From the NCBI GenBank assembly GCA_030388825.1, contig CP128836.1, positions 124,001-188,000 on the forward strand: 64,000 nt of DNA, read 5' to 3'. A model generated the notes under the pieces. The model did no database searches and had not been told where the DNA came from. It saw nothing but the letters and a program-made list of their open reading frames with translations. Made by a program: the position numbers and the translations under genes. This document shows, in pieces, positions 27,401 through 34,573 of this stretch. Each line of letters starts with the position of its first letter. Within the stretch, counting starts at the first letter, position 1. This stretch comes from Rossellomorea sp. AcN35-11. GTDB lineage: Bacteria; Bacillota; Bacilli; Bacillales; Bacillaceae_B.

Positions 27401-27754
27401 TTCTTTAAAGCTTTAGTTAGATCGGGCATTAACGTGCATAAAGCTTTCTGCCTTCCTAATGTCAAAACCAGCAAGATAGAAGAGAAGGGGGTCGATATGC
27501 TACTAGGCCTAGATATCGTAGCCAAAGCACAAGCCGGCATTAAACACATTTATGTTTTTAGTGCTGACACCGACCTTGTTCCTGCAGTACAAAGAGCTCA
27601 AGCTATCGGCAGCAAGGTAACAACTATAATTAGTCGAAATCAAGCAGGGGAGATTATGCGACGATATGCTAACCATGTGCTTTTTTTAGAAGAACTGATT
27701 AAAGAAATCCCTAATCAACATATTGTTCTTAGAAAAGGAGAGATCGCTCTGTGA
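24457..27754 (+). CDS. NYN-domain (PIN-like) nuclease interrupted by a group II intron
   Basis: Exon 1 (24457-24496) encodes MENASILVDEINA, the first strand and catalytic Asp of a NYN/LabA-type nuclease, and exon 2 (from about 27180) continues SVYGGFSPKTYLSLFNQF, then KGVDMLLGLDIV and FSADTDLVPAVQRAQAIG with the remaining acidic residues. NYN domains are metal-dependent RNases or DNases. Splicing would rebuild about 205 residues; the intron sits right after the first active-site motif. In-frame joining to the single base left in exon 1 requires exon 2 to begin at 27180 or a multiple of three away. The next gene overlaps its stop codon. Confidence 0.75.
24497..27180 (+). mobile_element. Group II intron with reverse transcriptase/HNH protein
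   Basis: The 5' end GTGCGAC fits the group II consensus. EBS1 TTGCGTT (24939-24945) is exactly complementary to the last seven bases of exon 1 (AACGCAA, 24490-24496), which fixes the 5' junction. Domain V is a 34-base hairpin (27102-27135) with the GAAAG loop and a CGC rather than AGC triad. The exact 3' junction near 27180 is not certain: the obvious domain VI consensus with a bulged A is not clear, and some Bacillus class B introns carry 3' extensions. The intron lies in the same orientation as the host gene, as needed for splicing. Confidence 0.9.
25290..27092 (+). CDS. ltrA: Group II intron-encoded reverse transcriptase/maturase with HNH endonuclease
   Basis: 600 residues. The RT domain (about 60-330) carries GYADD-type motif VRYADDFRVM near residue 280 and GVPQGGVLSPLLSN before it; the maturase X domain follows; the C-terminus has an HNH endonuclease (CHVTKTPLKADDVHCHHKKP ... 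LVVVHKFVHKLIHA). All catalytic segments are intact, so the intron may be both splicing and mobile by retrohoming. It is encoded inside the intron's domain IV. Bacterial class B affiliation is my guess. Confidence 0.95.
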   Translation: MSTKAFRATQYYNFNEVQENLYQKSKEGNSFKNLLDIITSDENILLAYRIIKSNDGAKTSGTDKQNIKNIANMEKTTFISHIKETLMDYKPHSVRRVLIDKPGGGKRPLGIPTIRDRIIQQMFKQVLEPICEAKFQKISYGFRPKRTTRHAIAKVQSFINIYKLYFSVDIDIKGFFDNVNHSLLMKQLWNIGIRDKRVLAIIGKMLKAPIKGEGIQKMGVPQGGVLSPLLSNVVLNDLDKWVMNQWESFETDHTYAGNDVKIRELRRTSKLKEGYIVRYADDFRVMTRDKETAIKWFHALKGYLKDRLKLDISPEKSQIVDVRKRSTVFLGYKIKAVEKKKKLVAKTNVSDKKLKEMQKRIKERILAIKKEPSPGNVSLYNSTVLGMQQSFKHATHVSPDFGKLENRLWKYLYNSLHGHAKYQLPNIKNKKQNSYTRIYGKNTRRTFVFKSGIFLYPISKVKTVKNKLFSYEGSPYKTEVNFSWDIEIIELMKRNIPNATVEYMDNRLSKYSMQKGLCHVTKTPLKADDVHCHHKKPKELGGTDEFKNLVVVHKFVHKLIHATKPDTINKYMRLLNLGKREVDRVNKLRAKCKLGSIGNE

Positions 27755-28803
27755 CCAAACCACTCACACCAGATTATATTTACCAACGAGCCCTTCAAGC
27801 AAAAGAGAACTCTGAAAAAATCATTGAGCAAGCCAAAGTTTTGGTTCCTGAGCCATACCATGATTTCATCGTGCTTCTCAACGAAACTAAAAAACTATCT
27901 GATGACTGCGTTTATATCGATGATAAAACGTTTAAATTAGGTGTTTGGCACAAAGAAGGCTTTGGGACAATCCAAACATTGCCTAAGCCTTATATGAATG
28001 TCAACGGACGTATTAAGTGGGCTAGAGATGACCATAAGGAGTCACAGATGAAGTTAAATTTTCACCCACCTGTCATTTCTTCAGATAACAACTACATGAG
28101 CCTAAGAGTTGAATCTGAAATGCTTGGCGAAGTTAATGTCATTACTGAAATACCAAAGGAGAAAACAAACTTCTATAACCAGGACCCCCTTACTTTCGCC
28201 CACACAAAAGCAAAAGGTAAGGCATTAGGTGACTTAGGGTATGGATTAATTGGTGATGGCGTGTCCTCAGCAGAAGAAGCTCAGGATGCAATAGAGGAAC
28301 CTATAGCCGTTACACCTGTAACTGGTGACGATAATGAACCAAAAGAGGTTTCGGTGATGGCTGTGAGCGAACCGGAAATTTTTGAACAATATGCGACATT
28401 CAAAGGGACATTAGACAAAGACGACTACACCATTACAATACCAATCGGAAAAATCAAAGAAATCCAGCGCATAAAGCGCGGGTTTATGGTCACAGGCTAC
28501 GCATGGTTTAACGGAGGTAACATTCGATTCTCAACAGATAATTCCATTCATGTTGTGGACGGGAAGAGAAGCTATGAGTTAGCACTAGATTCTTCTCCTA
28601 AGTTCTCTCCTGATGGAAGTTCCGTATTTCATGCGTATAAAGGTGATGAAAAATTACTGATCAAAGCTCCGAGCGCATTGAAAGAGGAACTAAAAGACCT
28701 ACAAAAAGGAGATAAGATCAAAGCAGATGGATTTTTCTTAAAAGGAGTAATTCAACTTCCGAGAAAGAATAACATAGAAGTTATCTCTAAAATAGCAGGA
28801 TAA
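27751..28803 (+). CDS. Possible single-strand annealing/DNA-binding protein
   Basis: 350 residues. The segment FAHTKAKGKALGDLGYGLIGDGVSSAEEAQ (near 150-180) resembles the conserved core of Erf/Rad52-like single-strand annealing proteins (A-TRA-GRAL-LGYG), but this is a short match from memory. The second half (from about residue 210) alternates strands like an OB fold. GTG 27751 overlaps the NYN stop codon (GTGA), so the two are translationally coupled. A role in plasmid DNA recombination or replication is plausible, not shown. Confidence 0.55.
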   Translation: MTKPLTPDYIYQRALQAKENSEKIIEQAKVLVPEPYHDFIVLLNETKKLSDDCVYIDDKTFKLGVWHKEGFGTIQTLPKPYMNVNGRIKWARDDHKESQMKLNFHPPVISSDNNYMSLRVESEMLGEVNVITEIPKEKTNFYNQDPLTFAHTKAKGKALGDLGYGLIGDGVSSAEEAQDAIEEPIAVTPVTGDDNEPKEVSVMAVSEPEIFEQYATFKGTLDKDDYTITIPIGKIKEIQRIKRGFMVTGYAWFNGGNIRFSTDNSIHVVDGKRSYELALDSSPKFSPDGSSVFHAYKGDEKLLIKAPSALKEELKDLQKGDKIKADGFFLKGVIQLPRKNNIEVISKIAG

Positions 28804-28805
28804 TT

Positions 28806-28847
28806 TCAACCAGGACGAGCCCTTCAGGGTAAGTTCTGGTTTTTTTG
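28806..28847 (+). terminator. Terminator of the NYN operon
   Basis: CCAGGAC...GTTCTGG (28810-28839) with an internal CCCTTCAGGG hairpin and seven T's, immediately after the stop codon. Confidence 0.85.
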
Positions 28848-29320
28848 CCTTTCAAAAGACATTATAGCCATCCACTTCTCAAGCTAAGAAATATCACGAA
28901 AGATATATCAGAAAGCACAGAGAAGGCAATGAGAGCCACCACACCCTTAAGGAAGGGTATAGGCACCCCTAAAGAAAAAGATATGGAATCTGAGGATTCT
29001 GAGAGCGCTACGGCAGCCCCACATAAAATAAATCGAAGAAAAGTAGAACCCAAGAATACTGGTATAGCCGGCCAAGAACATAACCACCGGCATTTTATTT
29101 CTCCACATACGGTGAAGTTTTATATATGAGGGTGAAAGCTCCAACCTCTTATTAAATCCCCCCAAAACCCTTGATACATAAGGATTCTTTCTTCCCCTCC
29201 GGAATTATAGAAGTCTGAGGAAAGGATAATATCAAAGTTATTTATCCCATACTGGATATGTGATATTCTGTTTTTATAACGGTATAGGATAATCTATAAA
29301 TAAAGAGAAGGAGACAACTA
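28848..29320. other. Region without a confident gene
   Basis: Open frames exist on both strands (for example a 94-codon plus-strand frame ending near 29129 and a hydrophobic minus-strand frame ending near 28862), but none has a plausible RBS or a recognisable product, and both could be remnants. A GATAAT -10 near 29290 probably drives the zinc-ribbon gene at 29321. Confidence 0.5.
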
Positions 29321-29788
29321 ATGGGGATTGTAGAGACTTATAGAAAAAAATTAGAACGCGCTCAAAAAGACCGCGAAACCTTACGTAATTTATCTGACGA
29401 CATTGAGGACAAACAATATCTTATCACACTGACCGAGGGGAAAATCCAGGACTTCGAAAAACGATTAGAAAGATTAACTTCTCTCGGCGCGGAGATCCAA
29501 TGCGACGAATGCCAAAATTGGGTCAATAGAGAAGATACCGACACGATGATCATAGTGGATAACCTCTTCCTCTGTTCTAATTGTGGAACTATTGTTAACA
29601 AAGTATTAACGGCCGGCGAAGCTGAAACTAAGTGGAATTTACCTAAGGGAACAATTAAACAAGATTGCAATAGGGGAATGCTCGATCTATACATAAAGAA
29701 AGGGCTAATAAGGAAGTCAGGTAAATATAGACTGGTTCACGAACTTGTAGGAAAACTCTATTATCAAAAGAAAAAATCAGATACCTAA
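29321..29788 (+). CDS. Zinc-ribbon protein with coiled coil and HTH-like tail
   Basis: 155 residues: a charged helical start (KLERAQKDRETLRNL) of about 55 residues, a zinc ribbon with two cysteine pairs (CDECQNW and CSNCGTIV), then a helix-turn-helix-like segment (LTAGEAETKWNLPKGTIKQDC) ending near a basic tail. It could be a DNA-binding regulator, but no family is recognised. ATG 29321 follows AAGGAG. It is monocistronic, ending in a terminator at 29791. Confidence 0.65.
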   Translation: MGIVETYRKKLERAQKDRETLRNLSDDIEDKQYLITLTEGKIQDFEKRLERLTSLGAEIQCDECQNWVNREDTDTMIIVDNLFLCSNCGTIVNKVLTAGEAETKWNLPKGTIKQDCNRGMLDLYIKKGLIRKSGKYRLVHELVGKLYYQKKKSDT

Positions 29789-29822
29789 AAGGAGCAGGGG
29801 TGACCCGCTCCTTTTTTTGATT
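29789..29822 (+). terminator. Terminator
   Basis: GGAGCAGGG...CCCGCTCC followed by seven T's, three bases after the stop codon. Confidence 0.9.
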
Positions 29823-29828
29823 ATCTGA

Positions 29829-30074
29829 TTACAGGAACTCTAAACCCTTAGACGTTTGCCGAAAAGCAACCCTGTACTGAGGATCCTTATTATACTTATC
29901 TTGAAACCACATTACTTGATTAGCTGAGTTCAGTGCCATTGATATGATCTCTTCTGACAACCTAGTCTTAGACATATCACAACTAACAGCTAATTTTTTC
30001 AGCTTATCGTGATCGCTTTCTGTAAGCCCAGCCAACACTTTACCACCTATTTTCTCTTTTTTCATCTTTGGCAT
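29829..30074 (-). CDS. Small ribbon-helix-helix-like protein
   Basis: 81 residues. A basic N-terminus followed by KVLAGLTESDHDKLKKLAVS and MSKTRLSEEIISMAL has the strand-helix-helix pattern of CopG/Arc proteins, so it is probably a DNA-binding repressor or copy-number protein. ATG 30074 follows GGAGGAG. It is convergent with the zinc-ribbon gene. Confidence 0.6.
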   Translation of the reverse strand: MPKMKKEKIGGKVLAGLTESDHDKLKKLAVSCDMSKTRLSEEIISMALNSANQVMWFQDKYNKDPQYRVAFRQTSKGLEFL

Positions 30075-30242
30075 TGTTATCTCCTCCTTTAAATCTTTAA
30101 ATCTTTAAATGATATAAACGCTAAATTAAACCCTTTTAAAGTTTTAATCTTTTAATAATTAAATATGAGAAGAAGAGGACAAACAGAACCTCCATGAACA
30201 AAATAAAAAGGAGAGGTTCATTTAGTTGCCCCTCCCTTTTCT

Positions 30243-30872
30243 TTATTTTTCAAAATAGCCATCCACGAATTCATTTAGGGCATTTAGCAAGTACCTTCCA
30301 TTCCCCTTCATATTGTCCATCACATGAAGAATCAATTGAAAAAGAGTAACTTCACCTATATAAGGATTTTTCCTATTGATATAACCCAGAACCATCCTTA
30401 ATTTTGCCTTTTGTTCTGTATCTAATTCTCGCGAAATATATTTTCCAAGATATTGGGTAAAAAAATCATTATCCTTAATCGCTATTTCGATTAACATGTT
30501 CGCTGCAGTTGAGACGGTCGTATCCAGAGCAAAAGCTAAATTCGCCAAATTCTCATAATCATTTCTCCTAAAACGAATACTTACCCTTTTGGTTACTCCT
30601 TTTCGTTTCTTTGTACGTACAGTAAATAGTTCAGGGTTCCCTCTATATAGAGTAGGAGTCAATATGTAATCTCTTTTGAAATACCCACTCAACACATTCG
30701 TGACTTTTTTAGAGTTCAGACCATATTTACAAACAGCCTCTCCGACATCTTTAATGGGATTGCCGGTAAGATCAGACACATACGACAAGACATCTGCAAG
30801 TGCTAATTCAAGAGAAGGTTTCACTTCAATTTTCGCATCACTTCTTTTCTTCCTCGCCTTACCTGCCACCAT
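30243..30872 (-). CDS. Basic plasmid protein with possible RHH domain
   Basis: 209 residues. A basic segment with KKRKGVTKRVSIRFRRNDYE then LANLAFALDTTVSTAANMLI looks like a ribbon-helix-helix (strand VSIRFRR, two helices) in mid-protein. ATG 30872 follows GGAGTG by seven bases. The upstream non-coding DNA holds inverted TGTCGC repeats, consistent with autoregulation (inference). The family is unknown to me. Confidence 0.6.
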   Translation of the reverse strand: MVAGKARKKRSDAKIEVKPSLELALADVLSYVSDLTGNPIKDVGEAVCKYGLNSKKVTNVLSGYFKRDYILTPTLYRGNPELFTVRTKKRKGVTKRVSIRFRRNDYENLANLAFALDTTVSTAANMLIEIAIKDNDFFTQYLGKYISRELDTEQKAKLRMVLGYINRKNPYIGEVTLFQLILHVMDNMKGNGRYLLNALNEFVDGYFEK

Positions 30873-30892
30873 CTCCACTCACTCCTAAATTC

Positions 30893-30995
30893 TAAGATTA
30901 TCCCTGCGACACTTTCTTTCTGTCGCGGGGATAATAATTAATATGTGGGTAGGAGGGAGGTTATTCCTACGGGCGTATTAAAAAGTGTCGCGGAC
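30893..30995. promoter_or_regulatory. Inverted TTATCCCxGCGACA repeat upstream of the RHH-like gene
   Basis: TTATCCCTGCGACA (about 30900-30913) is inverted as TGTCGCGGGGATAA (about 30922-30935), and GTGTCGCGGACA recurs at about 30986. The pair lies between divergent transcription units and has no T run on either side, so it looks like an operator rather than a terminator. Confidence 0.5.
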
Positions 30996-31096
30996 ATATT
31001 TTTCTCTTGAGGGAGGTGTATTCCCCACCAAAGGAAGGGTTAATGTATAGATTCTGAAAATTTCGTCCACAATGTTTTTAAAAGGAGGAGATCGAT

Positions 31097-31213
31097 ATGA
31101 AATTTAAAATGAATGAAAAAGAGGCAAAAAAAATCGCGAGCAGTTGTATGAAACAAGGAGAAAAACGGGGAATTAAACCACAAAAGAAAAAGAAGAAGAA
31201 AAAAGCATGCTAA
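31097..31213 (+). CDS. Small lysine-rich protein, 38 residues
   Basis: MKFKMNEKEAKKIASSCMKQ followed by a run of nine lysines and AC. An excellent AAAGGAGGAG lies seven bases before the ATG, which is why I call it despite its size. The very basic tail suggests nucleic-acid binding. No known family is recognised. Confidence 0.6.
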   Translation: MKFKMNEKEAKKIASSCMKQGEKRGIKPQKKKKKKKAC

Positions 31214-31259
31214 CCCTGATGGAAATACCAGCACCCTATAACACATGATGAAAAGTCCT

Positions 31260-31408
31260 GTATGTGATAAGATATTAGTAATAACTCATTAAATCAATAT
31301 TCCATTACCTAACCCTTGAGGGAAAGGATCATAAGCACTTCTTTGAAGTTGCCATGTTCTGCACTAAGCAGAAGTTTGTCATGGTGTCTTGAAAGAAGTG
31401 CTTTTTCG
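31260..31408 (+). promoter_or_regulatory. Promoter and leader terminator before the 31446 gene
   Basis: CCCTTGAGGG (31313-31322) is followed by a rod-like hairpin with perfect 12-base outer arms AAGCACTTCTTT and AAAGAAGTGCTT (31333-31344, 31392-31403), inner stems CCATG/CATGG and TTCTGC/GCAGAA, and a T run. AT-rich -10 candidates (TAAGAT) lie near 31268. The RBS follows about 27 bases later. Confidence 0.75.
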
Positions 31409-31445
31409 CGCTTCAAAACTTAAATTGCAAAAGGAGAGATTCAGA

Positions 31446-31943
31446 ATGAAAAACCAACAAACAGCATTAATCGAATTTACAGATGCAACAGGAGTAACCA
31501 TACCCGTCATAGATAACGATGGAGTAAACATCACGGTAGAGCAAGTGAACAGATGGGCCCAAATATCGGCCGATAGATTATTGGGAGCAATAATAATAAA
31601 TGATTTTAGTGACAAGGATAATAAAAACCTTTTCACAGTATGGATTGATGATGAAAGAAAATGCTCATTTTCAGAAGTAGACATCGCAGAGGAGGTTGCA
31701 GAGAGAATTAATGTACAAGCTATGAAACTAATAAAAACCAGAGTGCCAAAATCACCGAACTTAAAATGCCCTGAATGCGGTAAAGAATTTTATAAAAGCC
31801 TCAATGTGTATGAAGAGTATTTCATTAAATGCCCAAACAGGTATTGCAATGGGGTAGAAGGAGGCATTAACACCAACCTTCAATTTTTTATCCCCATTAA
31901 CCAAACAGAATCAATTAGATATGGAGTAAGTTTCAGCAAATAA
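31446..31943 (+). CDS. Zinc-ribbon protein of unknown function
   Basis: 165 residues. The first two thirds are a mixed fold I do not recognise; the C-terminal part carries CPECGKEFY and CPNRYCNG, a two-pair zinc ribbon. ATG 31446 follows AAAGGAGAG; the longer in-frame start lies within the leader hairpin. It is a single gene with a leader terminator. Confidence 0.65.
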   Translation: MKNQQTALIEFTDATGVTIPVIDNDGVNITVEQVNRWAQISADRLLGAIIINDFSDKDNKNLFTVWIDDERKCSFSEVDIAEEVAERINVQAMKLIKTRVPKSPNLKCPECGKEFYKSLNVYEEYFIKCPNRYCNGVEGGINTNLQFFIPINQTESIRYGVSFSK

Positions 31944-32320
31944 TACATTTCGACGCAGTGGTTTTTTTACTTATATAAACTATTTTCATTTCTTTCCCAC
32001 TAACCCTGGTTGCAGAGCAAATGAACTGTTAGGCAAGACATAGTAAGCATTTGTGGAGCCAGTGCACAACGGAATCTTCAGTTTGACGATTTAGTCGAAT
32101 TGATGAATAATTCGACGATTTAGTCGAATCGAAGACGGACCAGCAACGTAAGTGTAATTCCCTCAAAGTTCCAAAGTACCCGCTCCCAAATCTAAAATTA
32201 AAGCAAACATTAAAACATTTAATTATTTAATCTTTAAATAAACCTGTTTTCACTGGGATCCTTTTGGAAACAAAGTAAGTTTAACTAAAGACGAGATTCA
32301 TCGTTTTTAAGAAATAAATA
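31944..32320. repeat. Intergenic region with two TTYGAC-GATTTA-GTCGAA palindromes
   Basis: TTTGACGATTTAGTCGAATT (32083-32102) and TTCGACGATTTAGTCGAATC (32112-32131) are near-identical 22-base units spaced 29 bases, each with inverted TTCGAC/GTCGAA arms around GATTTA. The flanking genes are convergent, so no promoter is needed here; the arrangement would suit a recombination or protein-binding site. No gene is visible in this stretch. Confidence 0.6.
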
Positions 32321-32358
32321 AAAAAGCTATCCTTCTTTATCGAGAGGGGTAGCTTTTT
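32321..32358. terminator. Bidirectional terminator
   Basis: AAAAAGCTATCC...GGGGTAGCTTTTT between convergent genes, overlapping the stop codon of the 32358 gene. Confidence 0.8.
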
Positions 32359-32963
32359 CATTCATCTTCATCATCATCTTCTTCCAACCTTTTTAAGATA
32401 TTGTCAATGACAGTTTCGACACCACCCCTTTGGATCCTATAAATAAAATCACAGTATAGAATCTCTACGACCTTTTCAATTGTAAAAGGATGACCTGCGT
32501 AGAGTTCTTCCATATCCCTTAAGAACCATTCTCCGCGAAGGACCCAATCCTTTTCTAATTCAAACTCTATACAAGCAAACTGCTTTTTCTGCTTAGTCGC
32601 CTTTTCAAAAAGAGTCGGAAAGAGGGGAGTAACTTCCTGATTATTTTGATACACTTGGATAGGCCTTGTAAGTCTATCACCTTCTTGCAAATTGCTGTAC
32701 CACTTTTCGACACTTTGCCCACTTTTAACACCTATCAAGAAATCTTCGTACAGCAAATCAATCAAGTCGCCTTCATCAAAATCAGAATCCCTTTTTTCTT
32801 TAACATCTTCACAAAACACTAAACTTCGATGGTATACAGATATCGGAACTTCAATCTTCAATTTTACGTGAGATGTTTTAATGATATTATCAAGTAAAGC
32901 ACCCCAAAAACCTCGCTCTTGCTGTTCATTCATCAATATGTTTGCCTCACTATACTTCCTCAT
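32358..32963 (-). CDS. Hypothetical acidic plasmid protein
   Basis: 201 residues, acidic, ending in EEDDDEDE. No motif is recognised. It begins three bases past the upstream gene and is probably co-transcribed with it. ATG 32963 follows a GAGGGT-type RBS. Confidence 0.6.
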   Translation of the reverse strand: MRKYSEANILMNEQQERGFWGALLDNIIKTSHVKLKIEVPISVYHRSLVFCEDVKEKRDSDFDEGDLIDLLYEDFLIGVKSGQSVEKWYSNLQEGDRLTRPIQVYQNNQEVTPLFPTLFEKATKQKKQFACIEFELEKDWVLRGEWFLRDMEELYAGHPFTIEKVVEILYCDFIYRIQRGGVETVIDNILKRLEEDDDEDE

Positions 32964-32966
32964 CTA

Positions 32967-33365
32967 TTAACCCTCATGGTTCATTTCTAAAATTAACATG
33001 TACTTGAATACGCGATGGGCCGCTTTTCTAATACTACAATCCCAATCTGCTTGTAAACGGACCAATTCTTTATATGTCATTTGATCAACTTTTGCATGTA
33101 CGATGTTCTCACTGTCAACATAGGAACATTCAGGGAATTCGATATTTCTAGTCAATCCTTTTTCTACCAGGAGAGTAGTAAATTGAGTCATTGATAAGAC
33201 ACTTTCCCCAGCCAATAATCGCACCCACCATTTTTCATTTTCATTTACAGGGATACGAATATCATGTTTCTTATCACTACGAACTTTTCTTCCCTTAGAA
33301 TTTATAGAAGGGGCTTTAGGCTTTACATCTTTGACCCTATTAACCAAAGGGCTTAGATTGCTCAT
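32967..33365 (-). CDS. Small DNA-binding-like protein, possible RHH
   Basis: 132 residues. A basic linker (KGRKVRSDKKHDIRIPVNE) precedes helices (WWVRLLAGESVLSMTQFTTL) in an RHH-like order. I place the start at ATG 33365 because GGTGGTGAT lies upstream and the sequence farther upstream encodes a promoter (TTGACA at 33417-33422), not protein. Confidence 0.55.
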   Translation of the reverse strand: MSNLSPLVNRVKDVKPKAPSINSKGRKVRSDKKHDIRIPVNENEKWWVRLLAGESVLSMTQFTTLLVEKGLTRNIEFPECSYVDSENIVHAKVDQMTYKELVRLQADWDCSIRKAAHRVFKYMLILEMNHEG

Positions 33366-33384
33366 TTCATCACCACCTGAAAAG

Positions 33385-33422
33385 TGTACAAAGCTTTGTA
33401 TAATTTTATTCAGATCTGTCAA
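33385..33422 (-). promoter_or_regulatory. Promoter of the 33365/32963 gene pair
   Basis: TTGACA (minus strand, 33417-33422) followed by AT-rich TTATAC about 14-17 bases on. The spacing to the start codon is short (about 35 bases). Confidence 0.5.
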
Positions 33423-33452
33423 TAATAGAACTAAAAATAGAGATAGCGGGTG

Positions 33453-33554
33453 ATGATGATGGGTAAGTTAACAGCTGCACAGAAAACAGCATTGGCCAAA
33501 AGAGCAAAGAAGAATAAAGGCCGAGTAAAAATTTTAAGCGTATCATTCAAATAA
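33453..33554 (+). CDS. Small basic protein, 33 residues (tentative)
   Basis: MMMGKLTAAQKTALAKRAKK... reads to a stop at 33554. It resembles the basic 38-residue gene at 31097 in size and charge, but its RBS is poor and it begins with three ATGs. It may be a short real gene or a chance frame. Confidence 0.35.
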   Translation: MMMGKLTAAQKTALAKRAKKNKGRVKILSVSFK

Positions 33555-34101
33555 TAAGTCATGATAACCGGTTTATAATAGACTATTTAGCTATAGTCAT
33601 TAATGACAAGCGAGATCCGGATTAAAAAGATTGTTATTTATAAAAACACTCCCCATTTTGTTTCACACAGAAAAAGAGGGGGACAATCGCTCTCAATACC
33701 CCTCAATCCATAGGCACATTCAGGTCTCCACATCCATTTATGTAGACCGGTAATCCAAAGCTCCTTATCGGAGCTTTTCGTGTTTTATTGAAAGTAGTCC
33801 AGTTACTATAGATGGTCTATAATAGACTATCAAAATGCAGCAGGAACCAGCGGGCAACAATTTGGCTGGGGACTTGTCCTAATTTTCCACACCCGGATTT
33901 CCACTTTCCCATATAAAACTATTCTCTTAAACACCCCCTCAACGAAAATATTAAAAAATCAATCTATTATCTCAGGGTTGGTTGGTCAATTGGATAGTTG
34001 CCACCTCCTCCCGACGGCAGGGAGGGGGAGGTAGAAGTATAGCAATATATCATCTTTGCCAACACCAACACTCAAAGTGACAATACACACGCCGCCTGGC
34101 C
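33555..34101. promoter_or_regulatory. Intergenic region with operator-like palindromes and hairpins
   Basis: No gene is visible. GATGGTCTATAATAGACTATC lies at 33811-33831 and AATAGACTATTTAGC at about 33577, matching the parM operator. A hairpin with AAGCTCC/GGAGCTT lies at about 33759-33777, and a GC-rich CCTCCTCCC/GGGAGGGGGAGG inverted repeat at about 34003-34030. Confidence 0.5.
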
Positions 34102-34135
34102 ACATAAAAAAACGGAGGCCTCAATGACCCCCCGC
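34102..34135 (-). terminator. Terminator of the MltG-like operon
   Basis: On the minus strand GCGGGGGGTC...GGCCTCCG followed by seven T's, immediately after the 34136 stop codon. Confidence 0.75.
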
Positions 34136-34564
34136 TTAATTTGTAATTTTATAAGCAACTTCTTCAAATGACATATCATTAGTAACGCGGTAAGAACCAA
34201 TTTGAATTTTTCCAGCATAGCCATTTTCAATTAAGTAATCACCAAAAGCACGACCGTCACTTATCATTCCCAATTCATACAGCATTTCAGATACATCCTT
34301 TGAAGTCATTCCACCTTCTATTCGAAACACGTAAACAATTTCCTTCTGCACCTGCGAGGTAGAAGGGGAGTCCACAACCACTTCTTTATCATCGGTCATA
34401 GAAGTCATGACAGCAGTTCGATCTATATTGCCGTTTTCGGTCCGAATATTTAAATCTGCTGCTGTCGCCTCTTTTGTATTGACAAGGAAGTGATCTTTAT
34501 TAGCTAAAACTGTTAATAAGAAAACGAAAACCACTAAAGCGTTCATCCACTTTACAGCCATCAT
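34136..34564 (-). CDS. Membrane-anchored protein with MltG/YceG N-domain-like segment
   Basis: 142 residues: an N-terminal membrane anchor (ALVVFVFLLTVLA), a spacer, then a LysM-like segment (FRIEGGMTSKDVSEMLYELG ... IGSYRVTNDMSFEEVAYKI) resembling the N-terminal subdomain of endolytic transglycosylase MltG. The MltG catalytic domain is absent, so cell-wall cleavage is unlikely; peptidoglycan or partner binding is more plausible. It is a paralogue of the upstream gene. Confidence 0.65.
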   Translation of the reverse strand: MMAVKWMNALVVFVFLLTVLANKDHFLVNTKEATAADLNIRTENGNIDRTAVMTSMTDDKEVVVDSPSTSQVQKEIVYVFRIEGGMTSKDVSEMLYELGMISDGRAFGDYLIENGYAGKIQIGSYRVTNDMSFEEVAYKITN

Positions 34565-34573
34565 TCCACCTCT

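Noticed and set aside
28848..29165. Overlapping open frames on both strands (94 codons plus, 63 and 72 codons minus)
   Set aside because: No ribosome binding site, the plus frame starts in a terminator, and no product is recognisable on either strand. Reported as a region without a confident gene.
34003..34030. G-quadruplex at the GGGAGGGGGAGG tract
   Set aside because: The matching C-rich arm lies just upstream, so an ordinary hairpin explains it and no gene lies close enough for a clear role.
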